From an uncultured Clostridia bacterium (GTDB lineage Bacteria; Bacillota; Clostridia; TANB77; CAG-508), in assembly GCA_949482135.1 (NCBI GenBank), contig CASYFC010000002.1:62001-126000 (forward strand): a DNA stretch of 64,000 nucleotides, written 5' to 3'. The notes below the pieces were generated by a model. The model had not been told where the DNA came from. It saw only the letters and a list, made by a program, of their open reading frames with translations, and did not search any database. The position numbers and the translations under genes are program-made. Within the stretch, counting starts at the first letter, position 1. Each line of letters begins with the position of its first letter. Shown one piece after another: positions 1-8,460 of this stretch.

Positions 1-386
1 ATAATACAACTTCAAGTTGGAATCATGGTCATGCTGGACTTGGTGGAAATAATGGTGAAACAATAGAGTCATTCCCATCAACAGGAGTAGCTGTTTTTTC
101 TAATGGTTATTCAAAAAACTGGAGTAGTTGTTCAACTGGTGGAATTTATTCTATAAATGGGGCAAGTAGTTCGCAATATGATTCTGCCAAAAACTATGCC
201 TATAATAAGGTAGGCACACCATATTCATTAAGTCTTATTGATGGAGATTCAACATATTACTGTAGTGAATTAGTATACAAGGCATGGAAAAATGCAGGAA
301 TAACAGTCGGAACAAATGTAGCTGGTTTTATTACACCAAAATCTATTATGGATAGTTCAAATACAAGATTAGTTTATAGCTTTTAA
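1..386 (+). CDS. YiiX-like permuted NlpC/P60 cysteine hydrolase, C-terminal part (partial)
   Basis: The gene enters from the left edge; the reading frame starts at base 3 and ends with TAA at 384-386. The 127 visible residues have the order of a circularly permuted papain-like (YiiX/YaeF) amidase: an early histidine in the motif HGHAGLGG followed by an acidic IES, then a late catalytic-type cysteine in YYCSELVYKAW near residue 80. Such enzymes usually cleave amide bonds in peptidoglycan or lipid-linked substrates, often outside the cell. The N-terminus is missing, so a signal peptide cannot be judged. The next gene follows 54 bases later on the same strand. Fold assignment is fairly firm; substrate is unknown. 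Confidence 0.6.
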   Translation, partial: NTTSSWNHGHAGLGGNNGETIESFPSTGVAVFSNGYSKNWSSCSTGGIYSINGASSSQYDSAKNYAYNKVGTPYSLSLIDGDSTYYCSELVYKAWKNAGITVGTNVAGFITPKSIMDSSNTRLVYSF

Positions 387-440
387 ATTTTAAATAATAT
401 TAAAATATATATTAAACATTGAAAGGAAGATGTTTTAAAT

Positions 441-1436
441 ATGACTGAGATGAAAAAAATTTTCTTATTATTTGCATTATTAATTTTTTTTGTTGGACTT
501 ATAATATTTCTCCGTAAAGATTCATTCTGTTTGTATGGTAAATCCAACCAAATAGCACAGTATGTAATTTTCTTTAATGAGTATAAATCCAATGGTAAAG
601 AACGTTTAGACTGGATATATTACTTTGATAAGGAAGGTAGCTTAATTTGCAGAAAGAATTTTAAAGCTAAAAATAAAGTTCAAAATCAAATAAAAATTAA
701 AGATAAAGTATATTCATATGGATATGGTGGAATATATGAAACAGATTTACAAACAAAAAAAACAATTCCATTAAATACTGATGTTCCTGTTAACATTGTA
801 AAATTTGATAATCATGAAAATATATTTTTTTATCAAAATGGTGGATTTAAAAATAACAACAATGGAATTTATGATTCTAAAATATTAAAGAATAATGAAC
901 TTTTTTTAACAATAGACTATGCCATAGTAGATTTTTGTATATATGATAATTATTTATATGTTACAACATATAATGATATTTCTTTAAAAAAAGGAAAAAT
1001 ACTTATATATAAGAATAAAGAACTAATAAATTCTTTTGATGTGAATTTAGAAAATGGAGAAGGTAATTTTGCAATATATAATGATAATATTTTTTTCTTA
1101 GCCTCTAAGTCAGCTTTTAAAATATCAGATTTTGCATTAGAAGAAATTTATTACAAAAATATTGACAATATGCTTTCAAAACCTATAGTAATAAATAATA
1201 TTGATTTTTCAAAGTTATATATAAATTCACAAGAAGTTATATTAAAAGATAATTGTCTTTTTTTTACAGAGAATATTTTACATAATGAAACTAATTATGA
1301 TATTTATAATGATAATTCTTTAGATTGTTCTTTTAATAAAGAAGAACAAACTTTATTACTTAATTCAATATCCAAAAAAATTAACGATAATATAATGAAG
1401 TCCAAATTTATATTTTTAAGTGCTTTTGAAATTTAA
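441..1436 (+). CDS. membrane-anchored extracytoplasmic protein, unknown function
   Basis: 331 residues. I do not recognise the family. Residues about 6-26 form one hydrophobic helix followed by a charged stretch, typical of a single N-terminal anchor with the rest outside. The remainder is rich in Tyr, Asn, Ile and Lys with short beta-strand-like segments (for example VNIVKFDNHENIFFYQNGG), suggesting a beta-propeller-like or repeat sensor fold, but no motif is decisive. The start at 441 fits the AAGGAAG site 12 bases upstream; a second ATG at 450 would lie too far from it. It is followed after 18 bases by a small membrane protein, probably in the same transcript. Confidence 0.6.
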   Translation: MTEMKKIFLLFALLIFFVGLIIFLRKDSFCLYGKSNQIAQYVIFFNEYKSNGKERLDWIYYFDKEGSLICRKNFKAKNKVQNQIKIKDKVYSYGYGGIYETDLQTKKTIPLNTDVPVNIVKFDNHENIFFYQNGGFKNNNNGIYDSKILKNNELFLTIDYAIVDFCIYDNYLYVTTYNDISLKKGKILIYKNKELINSFDVNLENGEGNFAIYNDNIFFLASKSAFKISDFALEEIYYKNIDNMLSKPIVINNIDFSKLYINSQEVILKDNCLFFTENILHNETNYDIYNDNSLDCSFNKEEQTLLLNSISKKINDNIMKSKFIFLSAFEI

Positions 1437-1454
1437 AATCGGAAAGGAATTTGT

Positions 1455-1772
1455 ATGAAATTTATCTTGTATAGTTTATTATTTCCATTTTGGTGTTGTT
1501 TATTAATAACTATATTTTTAATAGTTATTAATGAAAATGTTAATTTATATATAATGATACCTACATTAATATTACTATTTATCAATGGATATGCTCTATC
1601 CAAAAATAAAAAAAGTTGGAATATAATTGGAGCAATATCAATTATTATATTTACAACTTGGTATAGTATAAGAGGATATTATGAATATTTGAAATGGACT
1701 AGTACAAAAATTGCAATATTTTTATTAATATTTTACATTACATTATATATTATAAAAATCAAAAAGAAATAA
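1455..1772 (+). CDS. small integral membrane protein
   Basis: 105 residues with about four hydrophobic segments (roughly 3-25, 31-48, 54-73, 85-102) and a lysine-rich C-terminus (KIKKK), so the tail is probably cytoplasmic. A GGAAAGGA ribosome site lies 8-14 bases upstream. It has no recognised family. It closes a two-gene unit with the 331-residue anchored protein upstream, and a strong terminator begins at its stop codon. Confidence 0.6.
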   Translation: MKFILYSLLFPFWCCLLITIFLIVINENVNLYIMIPTLILLFINGYALSKNKKSWNIIGAISIIIFTTWYSIRGYYEYLKWTSTKIAIFLLIFYITLYIIKIKKK

Positions 1773-1812
1773 AAATTATAACCACACATTTCATGTGTGG
1801 TTATAATTTTTA
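1771..1812 (+). terminator. rho-independent terminator
   Basis: An 18-bp perfect inverted repeat (1771-1788 and 1794-1811) with a 5-base loop. The core is CCACACA / TGTGTGG and the stem ends in a T-run. It begins at the stop codon of the preceding gene. Confidence 0.85.
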
Positions 1813-2058
1813 TTCCTTTAGAGTAATTCTTTAAGATAATATTTTTCACTAAAAGTTTATAAATAAACATTTTTCAACTTACATCTATAATCACACTATA
1901 AAATGCTAAAATACCAATAATCTTCTCCATTTATTGCATTACATAATATAAATTTATATATTCCCGTTTTCGTTCCCAAATAATAAATAAAAGTTAGAAT
2001 ATCAATAATAATAACCGTCAGGGCGCACTAAGGAGTATTTTTTTATAAAAAGTATTAA

Positions 2059-2139
2059 TTACCAGAAGATAAAGTTTATAAATATGAGGAATTTATAATA
2101 CAAGATTCAGATGGATATCTGTTAAGATCTGTTAAGTAA
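2059..2139 (+). pseudogene. C-terminal gene remnant (26 codons)
   Basis: Within the 470-base gap after the terminator, this short frame reads LPEDKVYKYEEFI... and ends YLLRSVK-stop. It has protein-like composition but is closed by an in-frame TAA immediately upstream (2056-2058), and has no start codon or ribosome site. It may be the tail of a lost gene. The rest of the gap (1813-2058) shows only AT-rich sequence and no structure I can name. Confidence 0.25.
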
Positions 2140-2168
2140 AAATATAATAAAGTGATATTCAAAAAGTG

Positions 2169-2221
2169 TTGAAATATTATGTAAATTATGATAAAATATT
2201 TGAGTAGCGTAAATATTTTAT
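2169..2221 (+). promoter_or_regulatory. promoter with overlapping inverted repeat
   Basis: TTGAAA (2169-2174), 17 bases, TAAAAT (2192-2197). An inverted repeat, ATAAAATATTT (2191-2201) and AAATATTTTAT (2211-2221), overlaps the -10 box and start region, suggesting a repressor operator for the small gene that begins at 2245. Confidence 0.55.
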
Positions 2222-2244
2222 TGCACATCTTAAGGAGGTAGACT

Positions 2245-2439
2245 ATGAAGTTTTGGCTGTTCGTTGTTATCTGTATCTTTTGCGGATTCATGACTGATGT
2301 AATCAACAATATGATAAAAGACAAGAACACAGCAATTCGGTTCTTAGGCTATGCAATAGCCGTGGTGGGAGCAATTTTCGTACTATGGCTGGTACTATTC
2401 TGTTTCTTTGGAATAGATTTGTTGGAGTTTGTCCCATAA
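2245..2439 (+). CDS. 64-residue two-helix membrane protein of foreign composition
   Basis: A small protein with two hydrophobic helices (about 2-20 and 33-58) separated by the basic loop NMIKDKNTAIR. A good AAGGAGG site lies 7 bases before the ATG. GC content and codon choice (CTG, GTC, TGC, CGG) differ clearly from the AT-rich neighbours. Codon 32 is an in-frame CGG in the phrase TAIRFLG; skipping its C would stop translation at once, so here CGG must mean arginine in the donor. Family unknown. It stands alone with its own promoter and terminator, like a recently gained cassette. Confidence 0.6.
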   Translation: MKFWLFVVICIFCGFMTDVINNMIKDKNTAIRFLGYAIAVVGAIFVLWLVLFCFFGIDLLEFVP

Positions 2440-2456
2440 GGGACAAGCTCCTTCTT
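2424..2456 (+). terminator. rho-independent terminator overlapping the stop codon
   Basis: 12-bp stem (GGAGTTTGTCCC / GGGACAAGCTCC, one G-U type pair) with a short loop, followed by TTCTTTATTTT. The TAA stop (2437-2439) of the small membrane gene lies inside the hairpin loop. Confidence 0.75.
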
Positions 2457-2563
2457 TATTTTAAAAGAAAAATGCTATATAAATTTAAGATAAATATTTT
2501 TTATTGACAAAAAATATTATAAAAAGTATAGTAAACTTAGATTAATAAATTTAAGGTGATTAT

Positions 2564-3274
2564 ATGTTGAAAAAATTTTTTATAATATTTGTAGTAATAT
2601 TTATTTTATTTACAATTGTAGTATCAATACTTGCATTAAAGTATAAGGCTTTTACATATTCAATTATTCAAAATGTACAGCCAGAAGCAAAATTTTATAT
2701 AGCAGAAGATTTTGGAATTGAAACAATAAAATCAAATACTGATTTTGATAATGATGGAATTGATGATTATACAGATATTCTTCAAGGAGCTAGAATAGAA
2801 GCTGAAAATAAGCCTATATATAGAAGTGCATATTATTCTGGAGGTTATCCACCAGATGATGAAGGAGTGTGTACAGATGTTATATGGAGATCATTGAAAA
2901 ATGCAGGATATTTGTTAAAAGATATGGTGGATGAAGATATAAAAAACAATGTTTCTTTATATCCGAGAGTTGAAGGAAAGCCAGATCCTAATATAGATTT
3001 TAGAAGAGTTCCAAACTTAATTGTATATTTTAAAAGAAATCATATATCACTTACAATAGATTTAACAGAAATTTCTGAGTGGCAACCAGGAGATATTGTT
3101 GTTTTTTCAACTGATCATGTTGGTATAATTTCAGATAAAAGAAACGAAAGAGGGGTTCCATATATAATTCATAATGCAGCACAACCAAATAGAGAAGAAA
3201 ATGGATTAGAATTTTATAATGAGAATTGGAAAGAAATTACATATCATTTTAGATTAAAAGATTTGAATTCATAA
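2564..3274 (+). CDS. DUF1287 family secreted NlpC/P60-like protein
   Basis: 236 residues, with an N-terminal hydrophobic helix (about 5-26) acting as signal or anchor. The DUF1287 signature is clear: YYSGGYPPDDEGVCTDVIWR with the catalytic-type cysteine, then PNLIVYFKRN, and later WQPGDIVVF and DHVGIIS with the histidine, and a final HNAA. These proteins have a cysteine-peptidase fold and are presumed cell-wall hydrolases. A DFDNDGIDDY stretch near residue 60 resembles a calcium-binding loop. Ribosome site AAGGTGATT precedes the ATG. The 514-residue gene follows after 15 bases, probably co-transcribed. Confidence 0.85.
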   Translation: MLKKFFIIFVVIFILFTIVVSILALKYKAFTYSIIQNVQPEAKFYIAEDFGIETIKSNTDFDNDGIDDYTDILQGARIEAENKPIYRSAYYSGGYPPDDEGVCTDVIWRSLKNAGYLLKDMVDEDIKNNVSLYPRVEGKPDPNIDFRRVPNLIVYFKRNHISLTIDLTEISEWQPGDIVVFSTDHVGIISDKRNERGVPYIIHNAAQPNREENGLEFYNENWKEITYHFRLKDLNS

Positions 3275-3289
3275 TAAAGGAGAATTAAA

Positions 3290-4834
3290 ATGACAATATT
3301 AACTTATATATCAATTGCTATTGCAATAGGTATAACATTATTTATTGTAGGAATAATAAAGAAAAATAAAATTGTAAAGATTATAGGAATACTTGTTTTT
3401 ATTTTAATATTATTGGTTTGTGGATACATTTTTTATAAAGAAAATGGAGGCTGTATTTCTGAAAGAAAGGTTATTGTTCCACAAAATGATTTGTTACCAA
3501 TAGCAGATAGAATTATTTATAAAGATGATGAATCTAATTATTATATAATTACTCCAAAAGATAAAGAATTTAATACATTATTTTCAGAAGTTTCTTATAG
3601 AGTTGATATGATAAGTACAAGTCAAGATATAACTGATGAAGAAATAGATGCAATTAAGAATAAAGAAAAATATATTGAACTAGATTATAATACTAAAAGC
3701 AAGAATAAAATTTTTCCACTAGAAGAAAGTGAAATAGGAATGATTAATATGAAAGAATCTGGTGGAGAAATAGTAAAAAAGGGATTAGTAGATAAAAAAG
3801 AACTTATTAAAATTTTTGAAGAAAATAAGAAAAAAATAAATCCATATAAATTTGAAAAAGGACAAAATTATATTTCAATGAATACATTTCCAGATTTAAA
3901 ATATGAACAGCTTGAAGGATTCATAAGTAAGAGAGATGGAATTTATCAAAGAGTTATAGATAATAAAGAAGAATTAGAAGAGATATATGAGAAATTTGAT
4001 TTTTATTCAGAAGATATTAAAATTTCAGATATAAATTTTGATGAAAAAAATCTTGTTGTAATAGTAAGTTACTTTAATATTAATAAAGTTGAAGAAAAAA
4101 TTGGAAACCTAAGATTTTATTTTAAAGATATGGTTGGAATATATAATGTTAATTTATATGTAACAAGCAAAATTCCTAATATCAATTGTATTTATTGCAA
4201 TGTAGAAAATACAAATAACTATAATAATTATTATGAAAACTCCGTAAATTATACAAGTTATGAGAGTGGTATTGTAAAAAATATTTCTACAAATACAATT
4301 GAGATAGCTGATGTGTGTGGAAAAATTCAATATGTAATTGATGTAAATAGTGAAACTAGAACAATAAATTATACTGTAGAAAAAGATAAAGAAATGGAAT
4401 TTTCAGATATAAAAGTTGGCGATAGTGTATATGTTGAAGGGAATAATGTAGAAGCTGATAATCAATATCCCCAAATTGATGCTACCAATTTATATGTGTT
4501 TAAAAAAGAAAATATAAAAAAATATTTTCAAGAACAGTTAAAAGATGGGTATAGAATTGATGGGTATAGTTTTCAAGATGTTAATATAGATAATTCTGGA
4601 AATGGATATATAATATTAGAATTAGTAATATATGAAGATGGAAAAGACTTTATATATCCAGTTAAAGTAAATGTTAATTCTAAAACAGAGCATTATTTGG
4701 GTATGGGAAGACATTTACAATCTAATTATGGATATCACAAACATGAAATATGTGATATTACTTTAGATGAAAAAATATCAGATATAGATAATATTAAAGG
4801 TATTGCAAAAATGATTGAATATATAGCAGATTAA
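3290..4834 (+). CDS. membrane-anchored extracellular protein with a DUF5666-like segment
   Basis: 514 residues. Two hydrophobic helices at the N-terminus (about 4-24 and 29-48) anchor a long hydrophilic domain. Residues about 320-405 (SGIVKNISTNTIEI ... DIKVGDSVYVEG) resemble the small beta-barrel of DUF5666-type domains, with a conserved VGDxVxVEG turn. Residues about 200-250 resemble a PrcB-like segment, but weakly. Ribosome site AAAGGAG precedes the start. It is second in a probable operon with the DUF1287 protein. Function unknown; an envelope role is an inference from topology and neighbour. Confidence 0.6.
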   Translation: MTILTYISIAIAIGITLFIVGIIKKNKIVKIIGILVFILILLVCGYIFYKENGGCISERKVIVPQNDLLPIADRIIYKDDESNYYIITPKDKEFNTLFSEVSYRVDMISTSQDITDEEIDAIKNKEKYIELDYNTKSKNKIFPLEESEIGMINMKESGGEIVKKGLVDKKELIKIFEENKKKINPYKFEKGQNYISMNTFPDLKYEQLEGFISKRDGIYQRVIDNKEELEEIYEKFDFYSEDIKISDINFDEKNLVVIVSYFNINKVEEKIGNLRFYFKDMVGIYNVNLYVTSKIPNINCIYCNVENTNNYNNYYENSVNYTSYESGIVKNISTNTIEIADVCGKIQYVIDVNSETRTINYTVEKDKEMEFSDIKVGDSVYVEGNNVEADNQYPQIDATNLYVFKKENIKKYFQEQLKDGYRIDGYSFQDVNIDNSGNGYIILELVIYEDGKDFIYPVKVNVNSKTEHYLGMGRHLQSNYGYHKHEICDITLDEKISDIDNIKGIAKMIEYIAD

Positions 4835-4849
4835 AATAAGAACAACATA

Positions 4850-4878
4850 TTGAAAAGATTAACATAATGTGATAAAAT
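4850..4878 (+). promoter_or_regulatory. sigma-A type promoter
   Basis: TTGAAA (4850-4855), exactly 17 bases, TAAAAT (4873-4878). It drives the choline-binding-repeat gene and rules out start codons upstream of about 4885. Confidence 0.6.
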
Positions 4879-4934
4879 GGTTCTGTAACAAATTGGAAAA
4901 GAGAAGGCAGAATTGCCAAGAAAGGAGAATTTCT

Positions 4935-6257
4935 ATGAGGGGAAATTCAAAAAAACGGTTACTCGCAAACTTAGTTACAGCAGTTTTTACATTATGTTTC
5001 TTTTGGTCTTGCACTGTAACAGCATTTGCTGAAACACAGATTTCGACTGTAAAAATTACTGCAAGCAAGAACAATTGGGAACAAACTTCTAATCCTGAAG
5101 TAAAAGCAGTTGGAAATGGCTATAAGGTTGAGCCTTCTAGTATTAAGTTTTCATCGAATATTTGTGATTGCAATCCAGGAGAAGACATTGAAGTTACAGT
5201 GAAAATCATAACAGAACAAGGATATGTTTTTAAAGATACTTTCAAAAAAAATAATTTTAAAGTAACTAATGGTAAGTACAAATCTCATAGTTATGAAGAT
5301 GGAAATATTATTTTAAAATTTATTTATACTGTTAGGGGGAAAGCAGAAACTCCTGATAGTGTTTATTGGGATGGTACTACTGCTCGGTGGGACAAAGTAA
5401 GCGACAAGGTAAATTACACTTTAAAAATTTGTAAAGGAAATCGCAGTAAAGTAGTTGCTGAAAATATTTCTTCCACTAGATACGATATGAAAAAATATTT
5501 AATATTGGAAGATTATTATGATGAATATGAAGTATACTTTAAAGTGAAAGCTGTTCCTAAAAAAGCCTATGAGAATTATATCAAAGAATCGGATTATATC
5601 GAATCTGACTATTTTTCTGATTGGGACGATATTTATGATGAATATATTGACTTTGATGGATGCATACCAGATTGGCCGTATAATCCAGGGTATAATGATG
5701 GATGGAAATTTGCAAATGGCGTATGGTATTATTATGAAAATGGAAAAATCTATAATGATGGATTCAAAGCGATAAATGGTAAAATGCATTATTTCTTCAA
5801 TAATGGGGCAATGGCAACAGGATGGCAGAAACTTTCTGGAAAATGGTATATGTTTGATCATAATGGTTATATGCTTTCTAACACATGGTGCTTGGATAAT
5901 GGAGTTTGGTATTATCTTCAGGGCAATGGTGTAATGAAAACAGGATGGTTTGAAGATAAAGGAAAAACATATTATTTAAATTCATCAGGCGCAATGCTTG
6001 AATCGTGGCATAAACTTGATGGAAACTGGTATTATTTTTATCCGGGAAATGGAGCTATGGCAAGAGAAGCCTACATTCCTTCAGCAGATAGAACATTTGT
6101 ATATCACATGAAAACAGATGGAAAATTGGAAACTGGTTGGGTATATCAGAATGGATGGAGATATGTAGAACCTAATGCAGGTGTTTTGCTGAAAGGTTGG
6201 CAGACTATTGATGGAATGCAGTATTATTTTTGTGAGAATGGAATTCTTACAAATTAA
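4935..6257 (+). CDS. secreted protein with C-terminal choline/glucan-binding repeats
   Basis: 440 residues from the ATG at 4935, chosen because AAAGGAGA lies 6-14 bases upstream and the result is a clean signal peptide (MRGNSKKR, hydrophobic core, cleavage near AFAET). The middle has a fibronectin-like phrase (VYWDGTTARWDKVSD). From about residue 255 there are eight or so cell-wall-binding repeats of the GW-x-(W/Y)YYF-x-NG type (GWKFANGVWYYYENGKI, GWQKLSGKWYMF, GWFEDKGKTYYL, GWQTIDGMQYYF). Such repeats bind choline or glucan on the cell surface. GC is higher than in neighbours, and two in-frame CGG codons (4956, and in TTARWDK) encode expected arginines, marking it as acquired. Confidence 0.85.
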   Translation: MRGNSKKRLLANLVTAVFTLCFFWSCTVTAFAETQISTVKITASKNNWEQTSNPEVKAVGNGYKVEPSSIKFSSNICDCNPGEDIEVTVKIITEQGYVFKDTFKKNNFKVTNGKYKSHSYEDGNIILKFIYTVRGKAETPDSVYWDGTTARWDKVSDKVNYTLKICKGNRSKVVAENISSTRYDMKKYLILEDYYDEYEVYFKVKAVPKKAYENYIKESDYIESDYFSDWDDIYDEYIDFDGCIPDWPYNPGYNDGWKFANGVWYYYENGKIYNDGFKAINGKMHYFFNNGAMATGWQKLSGKWYMFDHNGYMLSNTWCLDNGVWYYLQGNGVMKTGWFEDKGKTYYLNSSGAMLESWHKLDGNWYYFYPGNGAMAREAYIPSADRTFVYHMKTDGKLETGWVYQNGWRYVEPNAGVLLKGWQTIDGMQYYFCENGILTN

Positions 6258-6290
6258 CTATAAAATAAAAATAATGTAATTGTTTTTTGG

Positions 6291-6316
6291 GAGGTCCTAA
6301 GTTTAGGGCCTCTTTT
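6291..6316 (+). terminator. rho-independent terminator
   Basis: Stem GAGGTCCTA / TAGGGCCTC with a 4-base loop, followed by TTTT, 33 bases after the choline-binding gene. Confidence 0.75.
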
Positions 6317-6337
6317 CCAGTTTTTCTAGAATAATTT

Positions 6338-6380
6338 AGTCAATATTTTTTTATCGTTTTTCGATAAAAAAATATTGACT
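6338..6380. repeat. perfect 19-bp inverted repeat overlapping a -35 box
   Basis: AGTCAATATTTTTTTATCG (6338-6356) is followed by TTTTT and its perfect reverse complement (6362-6380). The last six bases of the right arm, TTGACT, are the -35 box of the next promoter. It is probably an operator; the next two genes form a DUF2975/YozG regulator pair, so YozG is a candidate ligand. Confidence 0.6.
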
Positions 6381-6403
6381 TTCATAAAAAAGGATGATAT
6401 ATT
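6375..6403 (+). promoter_or_regulatory. promoter of the DUF2975-yozG unit
   Basis: TTGACT (6375-6380), 17 bases, TATATT (6398-6403). Transcription would begin near 6410, so the ATG at 6394 cannot be the start of the following gene; 6472 is. Confidence 0.65.
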
Positions 6404-6471
6404 CTTCACATCAAAGTATAAAAAATTATAATTATAATTTTTTATCAAATATAGAAAAAGAGGAAATTTAT

Positions 6472-6936
6472 ATGGAGATTTTAGGAGAAAAGGGATTAGG
6501 AAATTTTTTAAAAATAATGTTGGAAATAGTATTAGTAATAGGAATTTTAATATTAGTAGCATTTCCAATTATTTTAAGATATACAAATATGGAGATTAAT
6601 CCTAATATTATACTTTTTTATCCAAATGCAATATGCTTATTATTTATAATATATCAATTTATTGGTTTGTTTGATTCATTAAAAATTAGTAATCCATTTT
6701 GTGAAAATACAGTAAAAAAATTAAAAAATGCACAAAAAATATGTGCATTTTCATCAGTATTTTGGATTTTAGATTTCTTATATGAAGCTTTTTTTGTAAG
6801 GAAATACCTTTCATTTAGTTTAGTTTTAGCATTTATGATGATATTGTTTATTGGAGTTACAATAGCATTATATATATTAGCAGAATTATTTAATCAAGCT
6901 TTAGAATATAAAACAGAAAATGATTTAACAATTTAA
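6472..6936 (+). CDS. DUF2975 family membrane protein
   Basis: 154 residues with four hydrophobic helices (about 11-36, 46-66, 88-107, 115-140). Size, topology and the phrase SLKISNPFCENTVKKLKNAQ match DUF2975 proteins, which in Firmicutes are almost always followed by a small YozG-type HTH regulator, as here (24 bases downstream). The start at 6472 has AGAGGAAA 8 bases upstream and lies downstream of the mapped promoter. Its role is unknown; the pair is thought to form a regulated membrane module. Confidence 0.8.
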   Translation: MEILGEKGLGNFLKIMLEIVLVIGILILVAFPIILRYTNMEINPNIILFYPNAICLLFIIYQFIGLFDSLKISNPFCENTVKKLKNAQKICAFSSVFWILDFLYEAFFVRKYLSFSLVLAFMMILFIGVTIALYILAELFNQALEYKTENDLTI

Positions 6937-6960
6937 AATAAAAGTAGGGGGCAAATTACA

Positions 6961-7168
6961 ATGATAGTTGTAAACTTAGATGTTATGATGGCAAAACGAA
7001 AGATATCTTCTCGGAGAATTAGCAGAAAAAATAGGAATCACACAAGCAAATTTATCAATATTAAAAACAAATAAAGGAAAAGCAATTCGTTTTTCTACTT
7101 TAGATGCAATTTGCAAAGTGTTAGAATGCACCCCAGGAGATATTTTAGAATATCAAGAAGATAAATAA
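6961..7168 (+). CDS. YozG-like HTH regulator, requires +1 frameshift at CGG
   Basis: A 68-residue Cro/CI-type helix-turn-helix protein of the YozG family, normally paired with DUF2975. The first 17 codons read MIVVNLDVMMAKRKISS in frame 0. At codon 18 (CGG, 7012-7014) homology leaves that frame: skipping the C gives GELAEKIGITQANLSILK and then a full-length match ending CTPGDILEYQEDK. Unshifted translation would stop at 7072-7074 after 37 residues. The shift site has the same CGGA signature as aspS, the sigma factor and the DUF1846 gene in this window. GGGG-rich ribosome site AGTAGGGGGC lies upstream. A simple frameshift mutation is the alternative. Confidence 0.75.
7012..7015 (+). other. candidate +1 recoding site (CGGA) in yozG-like gene
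   Basis: Frame 0 reads TCT CGG AGA; the protein continues correctly if C7012 is skipped, giving TCT GGA GAA (Ser-Gly-Glu). Confidence 0.65.
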
Positions 7169-7186
7169 AATTAAAGGAGAATAAAA

Positions 7187-8302
7187 ATGAATAATATATT
7201 AGGATTTTTATTATTAATTTTACTATTTTGTTTTTTAATAGGTCCATTTATTTTAACACTTTTTAATATAATTAATTTATTTAAAAATAATAAAATAAAG
7301 CCTAACTTAATAGATAGTTTAACATTTATATTTGGAATAATATTAACTGCACTATTTTATAGAATAAAGAGCTTTAAAGATTATCAAATAGCATTAAGAA
7401 TAGGATTAGGTGAAATTGTATACCATGCACCAATAGCTTCTTGGTCTTTTCCAACAATTATAACAATATGTATTTTAGCAATTATTTCATATATGCTAAT
7501 TAGAATAAAAAAATTAGACTTACCACCATTAATTATTGTAATTAGCATGGCTGGAAATTTGATTGGATTAATATTTTCAGTAGTATATATAATTCAAATA
7601 TTCAAAAATATAAGTGAAATACATTCAGGAATTTTTTATTTTACAATATTTCCTATAAATTATATATTATGTAGTGTAAGAGCAGAAATAGAAATTATAA
7701 AAAAATATAAGGAAAAGCAGGAAAGTGGTGAGGTATATAATAATAAATTCTTAAATGGTTGTAATATTTTTTTAATGAAAATAGATATAGAATCTTGGCC
7801 AATTATTTCAATAATAGTAGTAATACCATTATTAATAATTATAATTTCGATATTAGTTCTTTTTGGTCAAAGACCAGACGAAATAGTAAGAGCATTTACA
7901 GAAACAAGTGACTGGACTTTGTCTCAAATGTATTCGCCACCATCAGTAACATATGATGCCCATTACTTATGTACAGTTTCTTTAAGAGGGCATAAGAATA
8001 TTGTAAAACCACTTCGATATGGAATTAGAAGAAATGAGAGAATTGTTGTCAATAGACAACTTTGTATAGCAAATGCATTTGAACAATTAATTGAAGAAAA
8101 AGCTCCTAAATTTCATCATTTTGTAAGGTATATTTATGATAAATATGGATATCCACTTTCTAGACATATAAATACAGCTTGGCAAGCAGATATTACATAT
8201 ATATTAATGAAACCATTAGAATGGATCTTCTTAATTGTATTATATTTATTTGATAAAAAACCAGAAAATAGAATAGCAATACAATATATACCAAAAAATT
8301 AA
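7187..8302 (+). CDS. DUF6688 family membrane protein
   Basis: 371 residues. About six transmembrane helices occupy residues 1-230; a conserved C-terminal cytoplasmic domain follows. The signature blocks are RPDEIVRAFTETSDWTLSQ, YDAHYLCTVSLRGHKNIVKP, VVNRQLCIANAFEQL, RYIYDKYGYPLSRHI and PLEWIFLIVLYLFD, all typical of DUF6688. No biochemical role is known to me. Ribosome site AAAGGAGAA; it follows the YozG-like regulator by 18 bases and probably shares its transcript. Confidence 0.8.
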   Translation: MNNILGFLLLILLFCFLIGPFILTLFNIINLFKNNKIKPNLIDSLTFIFGIILTALFYRIKSFKDYQIALRIGLGEIVYHAPIASWSFPTIITICILAIISYMLIRIKKLDLPPLIIVISMAGNLIGLIFSVVYIIQIFKNISEIHSGIFYFTIFPINYILCSVRAEIEIIKKYKEKQESGEVYNNKFLNGCNIFLMKIDIESWPIISIIVVIPLLIIIISILVLFGQRPDEIVRAFTETSDWTLSQMYSPPSVTYDAHYLCTVSLRGHKNIVKPLRYGIRRNERIVVNRQLCIANAFEQLIEEKAPKFHHFVRYIYDKYGYPLSRHINTAWQADITYILMKPLEWIFLIVLYLFDKKPENRIAIQYIPKN

Positions 8303-8312
8303 TTAAATTATA

Positions 8313-8370
8313 TTGACAAAAAACATACCTAGATATACAATGTATAAAAATGCATAGTAAATCTAGGTAT
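8313..8370 (+). promoter_or_regulatory. PadR-type promoter/operator
   Basis: TTGACA (8313-8318), 17 bases, TACAAT (8336-8341). A 10-bp inverted repeat, ATACCTAGAT (8325-8334) and ATCTAGGTAT (8361-8370), brackets the -10 box, with an inner TATAC-AAT-GTATA dyad over the -10 itself. This is a likely autoregulatory site for the PadR protein encoded 90 bases downstream. Because the left arm lies upstream of the start point it is not an attenuator. Confidence 0.6.
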
Positions 8371-8460
8371 TTTTATATATGAAACTGCACATTCATATAT
8401 ATGGAAAAAGCACTATTCCAATACTTTAGATAGCTATGTGTATAAAAGGAGGCAAGTTTT

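Noticed and set aside
4859..6570. Minus-strand open frames across the choline-binding and DUF2975 genes
   Set aside because: No ribosome sites, no protein-like features; they are mirror frames of real genes in AT-rich DNA.
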